NCBI GenBank assembly: GCA_025506515.1
Contig: CM046445.1
Coordinates: 3,221,131 to 3,285,130, forward strand
Length of the DNA: 64,000 bases
DNA from: Flaveria trinervia
Lineage: Eukaryota > Streptophyta > Magnoliopsida > Asterales > Asteraceae
Reading direction: 5' to 3'
Shown here: positions 1 through 11,666 of the stretch, one piece after another
How the letters are laid out: each line of letters opens with the position of its first letter
Numbering within the stretch: position 1 is the first letter of the stretch
Notes under the pieces: generated by a model
What the model was told of the DNA's origin: nothing
Databases searched by the model: none
What the model saw: only the letters and a program-made list of their open reading frames with translations
Program-made: the position numbers and the translations under genes

Positions 1-968
1 AACTAGTCTTGTTAAATTTAGTGTCCAAGCTAGTTATAATAGTAATAATAATAAATGTTATTATCCAAAAAGAATAAATAAATAGATTGTTTTATTTTAA
101 TAATTCTAGTGAGTGGTGTTGATGGTAACCTGAAATTTACGGGGTGTCATACGGTGGTGGTGCACGATGAAATTTGATGGAGGTGGGAGGGTGTAGATGC
201 TATGGACCGTTGGTGGTGCGGTGGACCAGTGGTAGTGTGGTGGTGGTTTGATGGTGACATGGTGGTGGTTCGGTGGTGTTGCGGTGGTGGTTCACGATGA
301 AACGCGACGAAGATGATCAATTTAAGTAAATGAAACCTTTGACTTAATTTGACTTGAAGCTTTAATTTTGAAAACCCATCTTGACCTATGTTTATTTTTT
401 TCTAAAAAAGTTTTTAACTCATCTTGACCCTCTTATGTTTTTTATTCAATCCATTTTAATCCATCTTTAAATTCAAAACACCTATTATGACCCAAAATCA
501 CATTCTTGGATTTCTTTTGCCACCTGGTAATTATCATGCATAGTAAATTATCATACAAGATGCCCCAACATGGTAACATCACTCAAGTGTTATTCATTCT
601 TACGTGATAATTTAATTCTCATTTCACGTAAAATTTATACGAAAAACATACTCTTCTATGATATTCACCATATTTTATATATAAAAACGTCTTTATTATC
701 TTTAAATGTATTTTTAATGCTCAATCATGTACACAAGATAATAAAGTAATTACATGAGCCTATTTATATTATGAACAATGCCTTCATTATTCCGAAAACG
801 ATGCCAGACACTATTAATAATGACCATATGGATAATAAACAAAATAATCCGCACCCCGACAAATAAATAATGGGTTTTTGGTAAAGAAAATAATAATAAA
901 ATGATGAATAATTATGTTATAAACAGAATTGCTTGTGTGAAACACCTTCATTGATAAATAAAAGAACA
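1..968. other. AT-rich intergenic DNA upstream of BAHD copy 1
   Basis: No gene is seen here. A GGT-rich block lies at 120-305 (separate entry). The stretch around 735-760 resembles 31020-31050, upstream of BAHD copy 2: both contain a run close to ATAATAAARTARTTACATGAGC before an AT-rich segment. The duplicated unit may therefore include some promoter. No convincing TATA box could be chosen; TATTTATATTA near 759 is one weak candidate. Confidence 0.5.
120..305 (+). repeat. GGT-rich low-complexity repeat
   Basis: Dense runs of GGTGGT and GATGGT. The phrase GGTGGTGGTNCACGATGAAA occurs at 153-172 and 283-302, so the block probably arose by duplication of a ~130-bp unit followed by decay. No long open frame follows it. 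Confidence 0.7.
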
Positions 969-2248
969 ATGGCAATGAAGTTTGAAAAACAACCAAGTAA
1001 ATTCATAAAACCGTCGATCCCAACTCCTTCAAACCTTAAACACTACAAGTTAGGCTTCATCGATGAACTTACCCCGTTTGTCGATGTAGCTATTGCTCTT
1101 TTTTTCACCAAAGACCACAATCATAACCCGAACTTGTTACACAGCTAGAAAAATCTCTCGAGAAAACCTTAACACGATTATACCCTCTCGCTGGTAGATA
1201 CGTAGAAGAAAGTCAAATAATCGAATGTAATGACAAAGGTGCCGAGTTCATACAAGCCAAAGTTAACATCAAACTTGAAGATATTCTCGGTCTAGAAGCG
1301 AATGTTAGATTGGCTGATGAGTTTATCCCGTTCAAAACAAAAACTTTGGATGTTGTGCTTAAAGTTCAACTGACTAGTTTTGAGTGTGGAGGTGTAGCAC
1401 TTGGTGTAAGCGCTACACATAAGGTTGTGGATGGGTCAACCTTATGCACATTTCTAAATGAATGGGCAGTCACGAACCGAAGAGAAAATGAGATTACATA
1501 CATGAGGCCGACTTTTAACTCGTCCTCATTGTTTCCGGCTCGTGGTCTCCCTCCCATGCCAATACCAGTAATAACTGATGATGACAAGTTAAGAGAGTAT
1601 ACAAGAAAGAAACTTTCGTTCAGTGAAAATGCAATATCCAACTTGAAAAGAAAGGTCATCCTGAGTGGAAAAAGCACCACAAGCCAAATATCAAAGGCAC
1701 AATTGGTAGCATCAGTCGTTTGGAAGGCTTTGATTGGTATAGACCACGCAAATCATGATAGTCTAAGAGAGTCGATACTCTTCCAGCCAATAAATCTACG
1801 TGAGAAATTGGCTTCTCCAATACCCAAATATTCTTGTGGGAATCTTTGGTCGATTTGTGCCACGAAACCTGTGCTTCTTGAAACAACCGAAGAACTGGCA
1901 AATATTTTGAATGATTCGGTCAAGAAATATACGTATGACTACTCGAAGATGCACCATGATAGCGAAGAGGGGCAAACAATGATTTTAAACTCTATCTTGA
2001 ATATGACTCGCACTCCTGAATCAACGAATATGATTTTGTTAACTAGTTGGTGTAAATTCCCTTTCTACGAAGTCAACTTTGGTTTTGGAAAGCCCGATCA
2101 GGTAGTTCCTGGGAACGTTCCTCTAAAAAATGTAACACATTTGATTGACGGTGTGGGAGGTAACGGAATCGAAGCTTACATCTTTCTAGAGGTTAAAGAT
2201 GTCCCTTATTTTGAAAAAGCTGTAGATGTAAATGTTTTTTGTGCTTAA
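969..2248 (+). CDS. BAHD acyltransferase copy 1 (vinorine-synthase-like), one apparent frameshift
   Basis: BAHD enzymes are cytosolic and move an acyl group from acyl-CoA to an alcohol or amine of a specialised metabolite; the substrate here cannot be told. The start at 969 begins MAMKFEKQ, matching the start of copy 2. The frame runs to a TAG at 1146-1148, then coding continues without interruption in another frame (LEKSLEKTLTRLYPLAGRY) to the stop at 2246-2248. The frames rejoin if one base is missing in the C-run at 1127-1129. The joined length would be about 426 residues, normal for the family. The catalytic HxxxD is HKVVD at 1418-1432. The C-terminal DFGWG motif reads NFGFGKP at 2075-2095, an Asp-to-Asn change. 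The gene is intronless as seen. It could be a recent pseudogene or an intact gene with a sequence error; the long clean 3' frame favours recent or only apparent damage. Confidence 0.85.
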
Positions 2249-2449
2249 AGTTTATTTCTCTTGCATATCTTCATCTATTTGTGGTCGAGTTCTTCCTTGG
2301 GGTGATATTGTTCTTGTATGTTTGTCATGTATTTTGGTGTATTTATTTGTATGCTTTGTGTTTTCTTGGTTAATACCAAGCAAAACATGTGTTATTTCTT
2401 ACTTATGATCCTAAACTGGATTGCGTGAGTGACAATTTCTTTTATAAAA

Positions 2450-2800
2450 GGCTTAATGGATTTAAATACTCCTAACTATTGAGAATTGGCCGCTGTCACC
2501 TCCAAGTATTATTTAGGCGAATATAACTCCCAAGTAAACACTTCAGTGTCTGTATCACCCACTATTTGTTAGAACCCTCATGACATTAACTATCTGATCA
2601 TGTGGCACGCATACATTTTTATGCCTCGCTTGTGTGGCGGCTGACGTGGTTAATTAAAACTTCATAATAGTGCAGGTTCTAACAAATGGCTGGTGATACA
2701 GACAGCAAAATGTTTACGTGGGAGTTATATTCGATAAAATGATATTTGGAAGTGGAAGCGACCAATTTTCAATAGTTGAGAGTATTTAAATCATTACGGC
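2450..2800. mobile_element. Mutator-like MITE with ~115-bp terminal inverted repeats
   Basis: The first ~115 bases (from GGCTTAATGGATTTAAATACT) match the reverse complement of the last ~115 (ending AGTATTTAAATCATTACGGC). The flanks TTTATAAAA (2441-2449) and TTTAAAAAA (2801-2809) agree at 8 of 9 positions, fitting a 9-bp duplication of Mutator type. The matching 3' flank of BAHD copy 2 (about 33160-33195) lacks the insert. There is no coding capacity. Confidence 0.75.
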
Positions 2801-2873
2801 TTTAAAAAATGATGATCATGATAATCAGATTTAGAATTACAAGGCTTGTACTAATGTAAAGAGAGTAACTATA

Positions 2874-3427
2874 TCTTCTTACTTTAATAAAAGAGTAAAT
2901 GAGTGTACCACTTGTCACCACCACATTCAATCTAATCAAATTTTTTCTGTTTCTCTCTCCTATTAAATAACTATATTTACTAATAATATTATCTATTTAT
3001 TTTTATATTATAATTAGCTTTTTAATAAAAATAAGAAAGATATTTATTTTATTAATGCTATTTCTATAGAGATAGTTTTTTATAAAATATTTTTTTTCAA
3101 AAAAAATAAAACTATTTTTATGTATATTTCAAAATTGTTTTTTCAAAGTAAATTTTTTGTTAACAAAAATAACTAAAATAAGGAGTTATAGTAAGAAAAT
3201 TTTAAAAATGAAAATTTTTTAAAACGTTATTTTAAAACAAATTGTTTAATTTATTTAAAAAAAATAAAATAAAATTTTCATATTATTGTTTTATTACTTA
3301 TATGTGTTATTCATACATAATTTCAATCATATTATGTCTTAGTCTATTATTTTATAATTAATAATTTGTATTTTATTTGATATTTTATTTATTCAACCCA
3401 TGTAATACACGGGGTTACTAAAGCTAG
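2874..3427 (+). mobile_element. Non-autonomous Helitron
   Basis: It begins TCTTCTTACTTTAATAAAAG after an A and ends CTAG before a T, as Helitrons inserted between A and T do. A hairpin just before the end (about 3397-3413) has arms CCC-A-TGT and ACA-C-GGG. The body is AT-rich and noncoding, 554 bp. The last ~230 bp resemble the Helitron end at 30380-30608. Confidence 0.65.
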
Positions 3428-4914
3428 TCATATATAGAAAGCTCATTTAACTTTCTAGGAGAACCATTTGTATAATAACTAGTAGAAAAGCTCGAGCTAG
3501 GCGATGGGTATTTTCTTGTCGCCGAAATAAAACTTACATTGTTAAAGCATTCTTTACAAAAACCTAACAAAGAAAAAGAAAAAAAAAGATCATAAGACCT
3601 ACAATGATGCATTAAGCTTAATGAATAGGGTAAGGTTCAAACAAAAAGGGTTCTAAAACAAAAAATTATTAAAAATAAATTTCACCATTCAACTTTTAAT
3701 CAATGGTTGAAATTAATTTGTAAAAAAGTTGTGAGAGTGGTATTTTAGAAATAATCACTTTTGTTGAATTTTTGCAAGTTCTTCTTTTTTTTTAAATGCT
3801 CGTAGCTTTTATGTACGTCATTATTTTTTTATAAAAATTACACCATTACAACGAGCGTTTATTATCTTTAAAACGAGTATAGTATTATTATATAAAAATG
3901 TAATAAATCTATTTTAACGTTTGTAAGCTTATATCTCATCATTGTGTCTTTTAGTGTAGTTACTTGTGTTTTTTTGTTACTTATTATGTTTTTCTAAATA
4001 CTATGTTGTTTTTCTAAATTGATGAATTTATAGAAATATATTGGTGAAATAACATTGTTGTGTATCTCTAATATGTAAAACAAAATAATAAAATAACAAC
4101 TAATTAATCTAATACATTAAAACAATGACAAAATAACAAAATGTCTCATTGTGTTTTTTATCGTCGTTCTATTATCTTGAACGCTAAAAGTTTTGAAGAT
4201 ACATTGGTTAAATAACATTATTGTGTCATTCTAATTGTAAAACACAATAATAGATAAAAACAATTAAATTTATATAATGTATGAACAACAATGACAAAAA
4301 TAATATATTGTATCATTTTTAACACTGTGAGTTTTGATAAATTAATACACTAGAGAAAGTATATTTGTGTACTTCAAATTGTAAAACACAATGATAAAGA
4401 ATAAGTTTATATAATCTATAGAAACAATAATAAAAATAACATATAATGATGTAAAACGTAAAACATAATGATGAATAAATATAACAAATGAAGAATAATA
4501 ACAAGTGATGTAAATATATGACAAAATAAACTGAAGTTTGACAGAATATATGTTACAATAAGCTTATATATTTAACATCGTGACCAATATGTCCTTCACT
4601 TTAAAATAATAGAATTATACGTGTGAAGCGCATAATTTTTCTTTAAACTTCTCTCATTAAAAACTATTTTTACTATAACCCTACCCTAATGAATAAATAA
4701 ATAAAGTTTCAAAATGTAAGTTAAAAGATCATATTGTGTATATAGAAGCAATCCCAAAAGATAAAAGAACTATCTACCCTAATGAATAAATGAATAAAGT
4801 TCCAAAATGCAACTTAAAAATAAGATTGTGTATATAGGAGCAATCCCAAAAAATAAAAGCACTATCTCATTCAATTATGCAAGTATAAGATAAAAACATT
4901 ATATATAGTAAAAT
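3428..4914. repeat. AT-rich intergenic DNA with imperfect and tandem repeats
   Basis: No gene is seen. Diverged repeats built on AAATAACATTRTTGTGT and TTGTAAAACACAATAATA recur near 4040-4140, 4200-4310 and 4370-4450. A clearer tandem duplication of a 93-bp unit starts at 4681 and 4774, each copy beginning CTACCCTAATGAATAAAT and containing GCAATCCCAAAA. Confidence 0.6.
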
Positions 4915-5282
4915 AAGGGGCGTTTGGTTGAAAAGAATGGAATGAAATGGAATGAAATTGAGAAACTAGTATAATTTTTAAGTAAAATTTTGTTTGAGTG
5001 GGTAATAAAATGTAAACCTAATGGAATGTTTCGCCTTAAATTCTCTGGTTATGGGACTTCAAATTCCTCTCTAGGTGGAAGGATTTTGAAATCCCACACC
5101 AAGGTAAATTTGAGGTGAAACATTCCCTTGGGTTTTATTCATTACCCATTCAAACATAATTTTACTTAAAAATTATACTAGTTTCTTAATTCCATTCTAA
5201 TCTATTCCATCCTAATTTATTCCATCCTAATTTATCCATCCTAATTTATTCCATCCATTCCTTCCAACCAAATGTCCCTTAA
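4915..5282. mobile_element. Foldback MITE with long inverted repeats
   Basis: The left end GGGGCGTTTGGTT pairs with the right end AACCAAATGTCCC. The arms extend to ~150 bp, including the shared GAAACTAGTATAATTTTTA. Flanks read TAA on both sides, suggesting a PIF/Harbinger-type 3-bp duplication, but the exact edge is uncertain. The right arm holds three copies of TCCATCCTAATTTAT. Confidence 0.65.
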
Positions 5283-5540
5283 GTCTTTGAAACCTAAATA
5301 ATCGCAAACATATAAACATTATTGTGAGCCCATAACACGTGAGTCTCTATAAACCCACAAATAGCAGCACTTCATGTGTCGAATAATCTCACACAAAGAC
5401 AGCCATAAACAAACTAAAGGTTCTTTTTATCCTCCACATCCTAAATATGTAAGAACAAATGATAAATGAAAACAAATCGCTTTATTCTATAAATTATAAT
5501 GAAACTCGGTTTGCAATTAAAATTACATAAGGGGTAATTT
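5283..5540. other. Flank of element 1, possibly half of a copia LTR
   Basis: This DNA adjoins the left target duplication of element 1. The DNA beyond the right duplication (24307-24560) ends like a copia LTR next to a primer-binding site, so 5283-5540 may be the other half of that LTR. A TATA-like CTCTATAAACCC lies near 5344-5355. This rests on position only. Confidence 0.3.
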
Positions 5541-5545
5541 AACGC
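5541..5545. repeat. Target-site duplication of element 1, left (AACGC)
   Basis: AACGC directly precedes the LTR start TGTAAGG and recurs at 24302-24306 directly after the far LTR. Confidence 0.9.
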
Positions 5546-7472
5546 TGTAAGGCCCCGTTCCCGGGATGCTTACAGTTGGATCCTCATCGCTCATAAAACG
5601 TATAATTACATTTATATTTCATAAAGCATCGCAGCGGAAACATTTAAAAATGACATTTCATTTCAATATAGTAGCTTTTGCAAAATAATATATTGTTAAT
5701 CAGTTACAAAATACATTGTTGCATTACATCACAAAAGCGTTATATAAATGGGTGCCATCCCAAAAGAGCTGAGTAACCACCTCGTGTCATCCTCAGCAAC
5801 CATTACCTGTCAACCGGAAACACATCAAAGTCAGCGTTGCTGAGTGAGTTCTAGTTTTATAAATAAAACATATTTTACTTTCATTAAAACCGTTCGTTAC
5901 TTCTGCATGATCACACATCATACGTACACATAGATAATAACATTATTATATTGTTCGTTCATTCATCTCTACATCTTTTCTTGCGCATTGGATATCTTCC
6001 GTACCAATACCATATGCTACACCCCGAACTAATTAGCTATTGGGCCGAAGTCTATAAATAGACAGCTAAACATGGTGCCACAGTACTAGGGGTAAGCGGT
6101 AGAGATTCTATATAAATGGTCGATCACAGAGAAGGACCCCGATGTGCATCCTCCCGGGGTAGCGAACCCGCACACCGTTGGGCTAACACCTTTAACGGCG
6201 TGTCCCGATATCCAATACTTGCAAGACTTTCATTACATTCATCGTTCATTAATGCATGCATTCTTCATGTTCCACTTTTTATTATCTTCCACTTTACGTT
6301 ACGTAATACTTCATTTCATTCATTATCATAACACGTAAAGCCACAAGAAATGTAAACATACATCATAATAAGGAACATAACATACAGTCATCACATCATA
6401 CAGGGCAACATCATACATATATAACATGCATCATGCATAAACATGCAACATCATCATCATCATCATGCCCTACATGCTCTCTAAGGCCTCAATCGTCACC
6501 CTACATGAACTTACGGGAACCTTTACGTTAAAACTTACATCTGCACTTTTCCCCGAAAGTTAGAAGTTAAACTACACTTCACCTCGGGTGCAATAGCCCT
6601 ATTCGGGCGTATGGACACCCTTCAGTCGCATGGCCTCCATGCGACTGAGCATCATGAGAATGAACCAATGTGGATGAACACTCATGCGAATGAACACCCA
6701 ATCGTGCGAGTGAACTAATGCGGATGGACCTCACGCGAATTGGACTAATGCGGATGAGCACTTATGCGACTGGACCTTCAATCGCATGACCTCCATGCGA
6801 CTGGACCTTCAATCGTGTGAATGGACCTCAATCATGCGAATGGACCCCAATCGCACCCTATTCGGCCGTATGGCCTCCATTCGGTCTCCAGTCGGTCGCG
6901 TAGCCCTAGCTGATGCAGAATGCAGTTCCAACCGAACACAAACTCCCCTTTTCGACCTCCAAACTCATCTAAACTCATTCTAAGCCCAAATCGACCATCA
7001 TAAACCTTAGGGATGCATACCACAACACCATTCAAGTACACACACGCTCACAAACAAGGCTCAAACGCATCATACACACACATACACATACACAAATGGG
7101 TCAAACATGCACCCACACAAAAACCTGATTTTCAGATGTGTTCCAGCCCCAAATCATTCAAAAACATTTAAAGGAGCGGTCCTAGAACTCACACAAACGA
7201 CCACGACGAGAAGAGCTTCGATTGACTCGCTTCTCAATGATTTTTGCCACTCGAACCAACCCGAACGAACTTTTTCTCCTTTTTCTCATCTTTCTCTCTT
7301 CTCCTCTTTTTTTTGGCTGAAATGTGAGTGTGGGGAGAGGGTAAGGGTTGCCCTCTCCCTTGTATACTCCCACTCATCTAACTTTCTTTCGTTGGCGAGT
7401 TTGGTCCCTCGACTTAGGACTTATTTCCTTTCTTCCTTCGTCGGCTTCAAAATAAATAAATAACCAGGTGTT
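5546..7472 (-). repeat. 3' LTR of element 1
   Basis: It starts TGTAAGGCCCCGTTCCCGGG, as the far LTR does apart from a few changes. It is longer than its partner mainly because of ~200 bp around 6230-6440 that the right LTR lacks. The inner end stops at GGTGTT, and pol sequence begins at once, so the last LTR bases are lost. A CAT microsatellite lies near 6449-6466. Confidence 0.88.
6597..6905. repeat. CG-rich palindrome array in the 3' LTR of element 1
   Basis: Some 15 degenerate units of the type ATGCGAATGGACC or AATCGTGCGAGTGA. The best one is a hairpin with 12-bp arms: TCAGTCGCATGG (6622-6633), a 3-base loop, and CCATGCGACTGA (6637-6648). The same array is in the other LTR at 23426-23733. 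Confidence 0.8.
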
Positions 7473-9311
7473 GCCACTGCTTGCTACACATAATTGAGTC
7501 GTTCGTCTACGTCGATATCCTTCAGTGGAACAATCATGTCTTCATCAACTAAGCACTTTCTCAGATGAGAAACATGGAATGTCGGGTGAATTCCACTTAA
7601 CTCATCCGGTAACTCCAATCTATAGGCCACCTCTCCTACTCGAGCGATGGTTCGAAAAGGGCCTATATACCTTCGGCTCAACTTGCCCCGCTTCCTGAAT
7701 TAGATAATACCCTTTCAAGGTGAGACCTTCAACATAACCCGGTCACCCACCTGGAATTCAATCGGCATGCGTCGTTTATCAGCATACGACTTCTGTCTAT
7801 CTTTGGCTGCCTTCATGAAGGCTTTGATCTTTTCGAGCTTATCAGTCGTAGCCTCGATTACCTCGACGCTTCCCAACTCCTTATGACCAATATCACCCAA
7901 CAAACAGGTGTTCTACATCTCCTACCGTATAGCATCTCATATGGTGGCATACCAATGCTGGCATGATAGCTGCTATTGTATGAGAATTCGGCTAGCGGTA
8001 GGTGGTCATTCCAACTTCCCCCAAAATCAATCACACATGCCCGAAGCATGTCTTCCAATGTCTGAATGGTCCTCTCTGATTGACCATCAGTTTAAGAATG
8101 ATAAGCCGTGCTAATATGTAACCTCGTCCCCATGGCGTCGTGGAATTTCTTCCAGAATTTGGATGTAAACCGGGTATCACGATCAGATACAATAGACACC
8201 GGCACACCATGACGGGTTACAATTTCCTTGATGAACATGTCAACTAACCTCTCAGATGAGTATGTCTCGCGGATCGGTAGGAAGTGAGCACTCTTCGTCA
8301 GACGGTCCACAATCACCCATATAGCATCATACCCTTTCGGAGTACGCGACAGCTTAATAATGAAATCCATGGTGATGTGCTCCCACTTCCATTCCGGTAT
8401 ATCCAAAGGTTGGATCTTCCCATACGGCTTTTGATGCTCATCCTTCACCTGTAGACAAGTAAGGCACTTACTCACATACTCCACCACGTTGTGTTTCATA
8501 CCCGGCCACCAATAATCCTTCTTCATATCTTGGTACATTTTCGTGGCATCTGGATGAATGGAGTATCGAGTCTTGTGAGCTTCATCTAAAATCTTCACCC
8601 GTAGATCCCCAAAATGAGGAATCCACATTCTCCCGAATCGAATTCTAACACCAAGCGTGTTTTCACCCAATTCCACGACCAGACCTCTCATCCTCTCCGA
8701 GTTAAGATGATCTTCTTTTAGTGCCTCATCTTGAAACTCTTTGACTTGCTTCATCATATCAGAGGTCATGATCAGCTGATATGCTTTCACCCAAATCGGT
8801 TTGGGACTTTCCTTTCGGCTAAGGGCATCAGCTACCACATTGGCTTTGCCCGGATGGTAATGGATCTCACAATCATAATCCTTTATAAGTTCCAACCACC
8901 GTCTCTGTCTCATGTTCAGATCCTTCTGCTTGAAGAAGTACTTCAAGCTCTTGTGATCAGTGGAAATAGTGCACTTCATCATGTAAAGGTAGTGCCTCTA
9001 GATCTTTAGTGCAAAGACCACGGCTGCTAGCTCCAGGTCATGAGTAGGATAATGGACCTCATGAACCTTCAACTGTCGGGATGCATAGCTATAACCTTCC
9101 CTCTTTGCATTAATACAAACCCAACCCCGAGTAGGAAGCATCGGAATAAACCACCAGATCTTCACTTCCATCGGGTAGTGACAGAACAGGAGCTTGAGTC
9201 AATCTCGCCTTCAATTCTTCGAACGCCTTCTCTTGAGCTTGAACCATACAAATTTCACTTCCTTCCGGGTCAACTTGGTCAGTGGAGAAGCAATCTTAGA
9301 GAAGTCTTGGA
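7473..9311 (-). pseudogene. Element 1 pol, 3' half: RNase H and integrase (broken)
   Basis: Read on the - strand, the sequence gives diverged RNase H (SLKYFFKQKDLNMRQRRW, HPGKANVVADALSRK), the integrase zinc finger with CLTCLQVK, and the integrase core with MDFIIKLSRTPKGYDAIW and VSIVSDRDTRFTSKFW. The longest open piece is 8982-8092. Stops and frame changes follow at about 8090, 8058 and 7700. The end of pol, with any chromodomain, is deleted at 7470-7472, where LTR and pol are fused at a short GTGTT/TT overlap. The close relative at 41528-44013 keeps the lost end. Confidence 0.85.
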
Positions 9312-9316
9312 TAAAC
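9312..9316. repeat. Target-site duplication of element 2, left (TAAAC)
   Basis: TAAAC precedes the LTR start TGTCACACC and recurs at 19660-19664 after the far LTR. Removing the insert restores pol continuity of element 1. Confidence 0.92.
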
Positions 9317-11631
9317 TGTCACACCCCGACCAAAGCGGCGGAACATGCCAGGGCGCAACTAAGATTGTTCAAATGCACACGACACTATTAAAGTGATAAT
9401 ATTTAATCAACTCATTCATTTCATAATATGTTCTTACAAATACAAGAAAATAAATAGTTCTTAACTAATAACCTAACGGTCCAAAATAAAGTAATGTCTT
9501 TAAATCTTCAATTAACCGATAATCAAACCTGTAGCATTACATAAAATATGTTTTGTCAACATGTATGTTGGTGAGAAAGTCCATGACATTATAAATATAA
9601 TATAAGACAAAAATCCACAACTCAAATACGTGAAACTGTAAATAAAAGTAACAATTGAGGTATATCAATCATAAATAAATGAGGCTCCTTTCTAATTGAT
9701 AAAACTACCATATTACAAGGAGGATCGTATGATCATACTTATTGAGAATGAGGATGAGGCTAAACGATCAAAAGCAATAAACATGTAGAAATTAATCATA
9801 TGAGGTATATAACATACAATTGGACAATTATTCTAACAACACATAACCTAGAGGATGTGGGTTGAGGATCTAGATGTTAAATCTTTTTTTTGGTTGAGTA
9901 AGTATGCTTGCTACCGCCAACGTATAGAAGAGAAAACGGGGATGACATTACTCACATAGAATAAAATGACGTTGATGAATAAATTTTGAATAAAATCCTC
10001 AAGTAAGCGAGTCCGACGGTTTTAACGTGCGTATCCTAGATTGAAAGATCTTGAGTAAGTATTGAGTCTTGAAGATGAAATATAAATGGTATAAAAGTTC
10101 ATAAAAATAAGGCTTGGGTTTTCGGGAGTTTTAGTTATATTTTACAAAGTGTGTTTAAATAACATAAGTATAAAATGAGTTTTACAAGAAAACGGGTCCT
10201 TGATGTTTAGTTTTACTCAACCATTGTTAAGTTTTACATATGGGAGTTGGTTTAGTGCTAGTATGCACGATCCTATTAATGTAAGCATCAAGGTCCGACT
10301 TACTCTCTTAAACCCGAGTTTGAGACTTTAATTAATAAAGAAATTCGCTTAAACCCGATCTTAGTATAAAACCAAGTTTGGTTCCTCATACCATAATATT
10401 ATTAATACAAATAACATAAATTGAAACATAAGTTAAAAAAATTAGGAAAGATTTTTCTTTTGGCGTTTTGAACGGTGACTAGCTCATTAAGACGATAAGT
10501 TCGACTTTTACTCGGGTTTATTTTTATCCGAAGCTTGGTTTGAGCTAATATTTGTTCTAACACTTCCAAAATCATAAGTAATATGAGTAATATAAAGTAA
10601 AACATAACTAAAAAGATAGGTTGAACTTTTGGTGGTTTGAACATTGACTAACTCGTTAAAACGGGTGTTCGGTTTTACTCGGTTTTTACCCGAAACTTGG
10701 GTTCAAGCCAAGATTTTTTCTACACCTCATATCAACCATATAATAACTAAAATATCATGAAAAACTCATATCTAAAGTGTTTGATGTAACATGGTCACTT
10801 AAAAGTTATTTAAAGTGCTTAAACGAGCGTTCGGTTTGGTTCGGTCTTTGACTCGGTATGAACCCGAGGATGGTTACCACATGTCCAAGACCATTGAACT
10901 TAAAATAAGGTAAAACTTCCAGATCTAAACTCAAACAAGAAAGTTAATCGAGTAAACTTCCCGATAACGACCCAAACGGGTCTAAAATGCATAAATATGA
11001 GTTTGAATGCCCACAAGACTTAAATAAAGATGAAAATGGTTTTGTGAACATAAAATAACTTAGAAAAACTGAAAATAACCAAAATTACATACCCGAAATG
11101 ATTTGAAATACAAGATTCGGTTCCGTTGACTTTTTAAAGTCAAACTTAAGCAAAACTAGCTTCAATAACTTACAAGATCAAAACATTTGAGAGAAGTAGA
11201 TGAAAATGTTCAGGTGAAATGGTTGAGAATGAGTGGTATTTATAGAGAAAGATTAGGGTTTGAGGAAATAGGTAATGCGTTTGTCCGGTGGGTAAAAGGG
11301 TGCACTTTGATTCTTTTATTTAAAATAAATTTTAATTTAAATAAATTATAACCAGGTATATACATGTTTGTAGGGTTTTAGAATAGTTATAGGTTAGGTC
11401 TTGGTTGGTTGGATGGTTAAAATACAAGTCCGGACCTTAAACGAACCGAAAACATTAAAAAAACTGATTTTGCTGAAACGAACTGTGGGTCACGCCACGA
11501 CAAGTATGAAACATGTTTACAACATAAAATCCATCATTTTATTAATATTCAAAGATTCGAAGACCAAAACAAGTCGGGTTTACAATACAGGATAACAAAT
11601 ACAAAGCTAGTCGAAAATGACGAATGTCACA
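9317..11631 (-). repeat. 3' LTR of element 2
   Basis: It runs from TGTCACACCCCGACC to AATGTCACA on the + strand, and aligns over its full length with 17374-19659. Compared with that copy it is richer in intact dinucleotides; the partner shows many 1-3-base losses. Confidence 0.92.
11237..11244 (-). promoter_or_regulatory. TATA box in the 3' LTR of element 2
   Basis: On the - strand this reads TATAAATA inside CTATAAATACCACTC, a good plant TATA box in the element's sense direction. The other LTR keeps it at 19265-19272. Confidence 0.6.
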
Positions 11632-11649
11632 GTATTCCCTACTTTTGGA
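11632..11649 (-). promoter_or_regulatory. Polypurine tract of element 2
   Basis: On the - strand the bases next to the 3' LTR read CCAAAAGTAGGGAATAC, the usual place and composition of the plus-strand primer. Confidence 0.65.
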
Positions 11650-11666
11650 AATTTCATCCTGAAATT
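11650..11666 (-). promoter_or_regulatory. Conserved hairpin before the polypurine tract, element 2
   Basis: On the - strand the arms are AATTTCA and TGAAATT around loop GGA. It overlaps the end of the pol frame and lies 18 nt from the LTR. Elements 3 and 4 and the LTR fragment at 36415 carry equivalents with changed but still paired arms. Confidence 0.7.

Noticed and set aside
1086..1144. A 59-nt GT-AG segment in BAHD copy 1 whose removal would also restore the frame
   Set aside because: It encodes conserved BAHD residues (ALFFTKDHNHNP) that copy 2 also has, and it is shorter than usual plant introns. A missing base in the C-run explains both copies.
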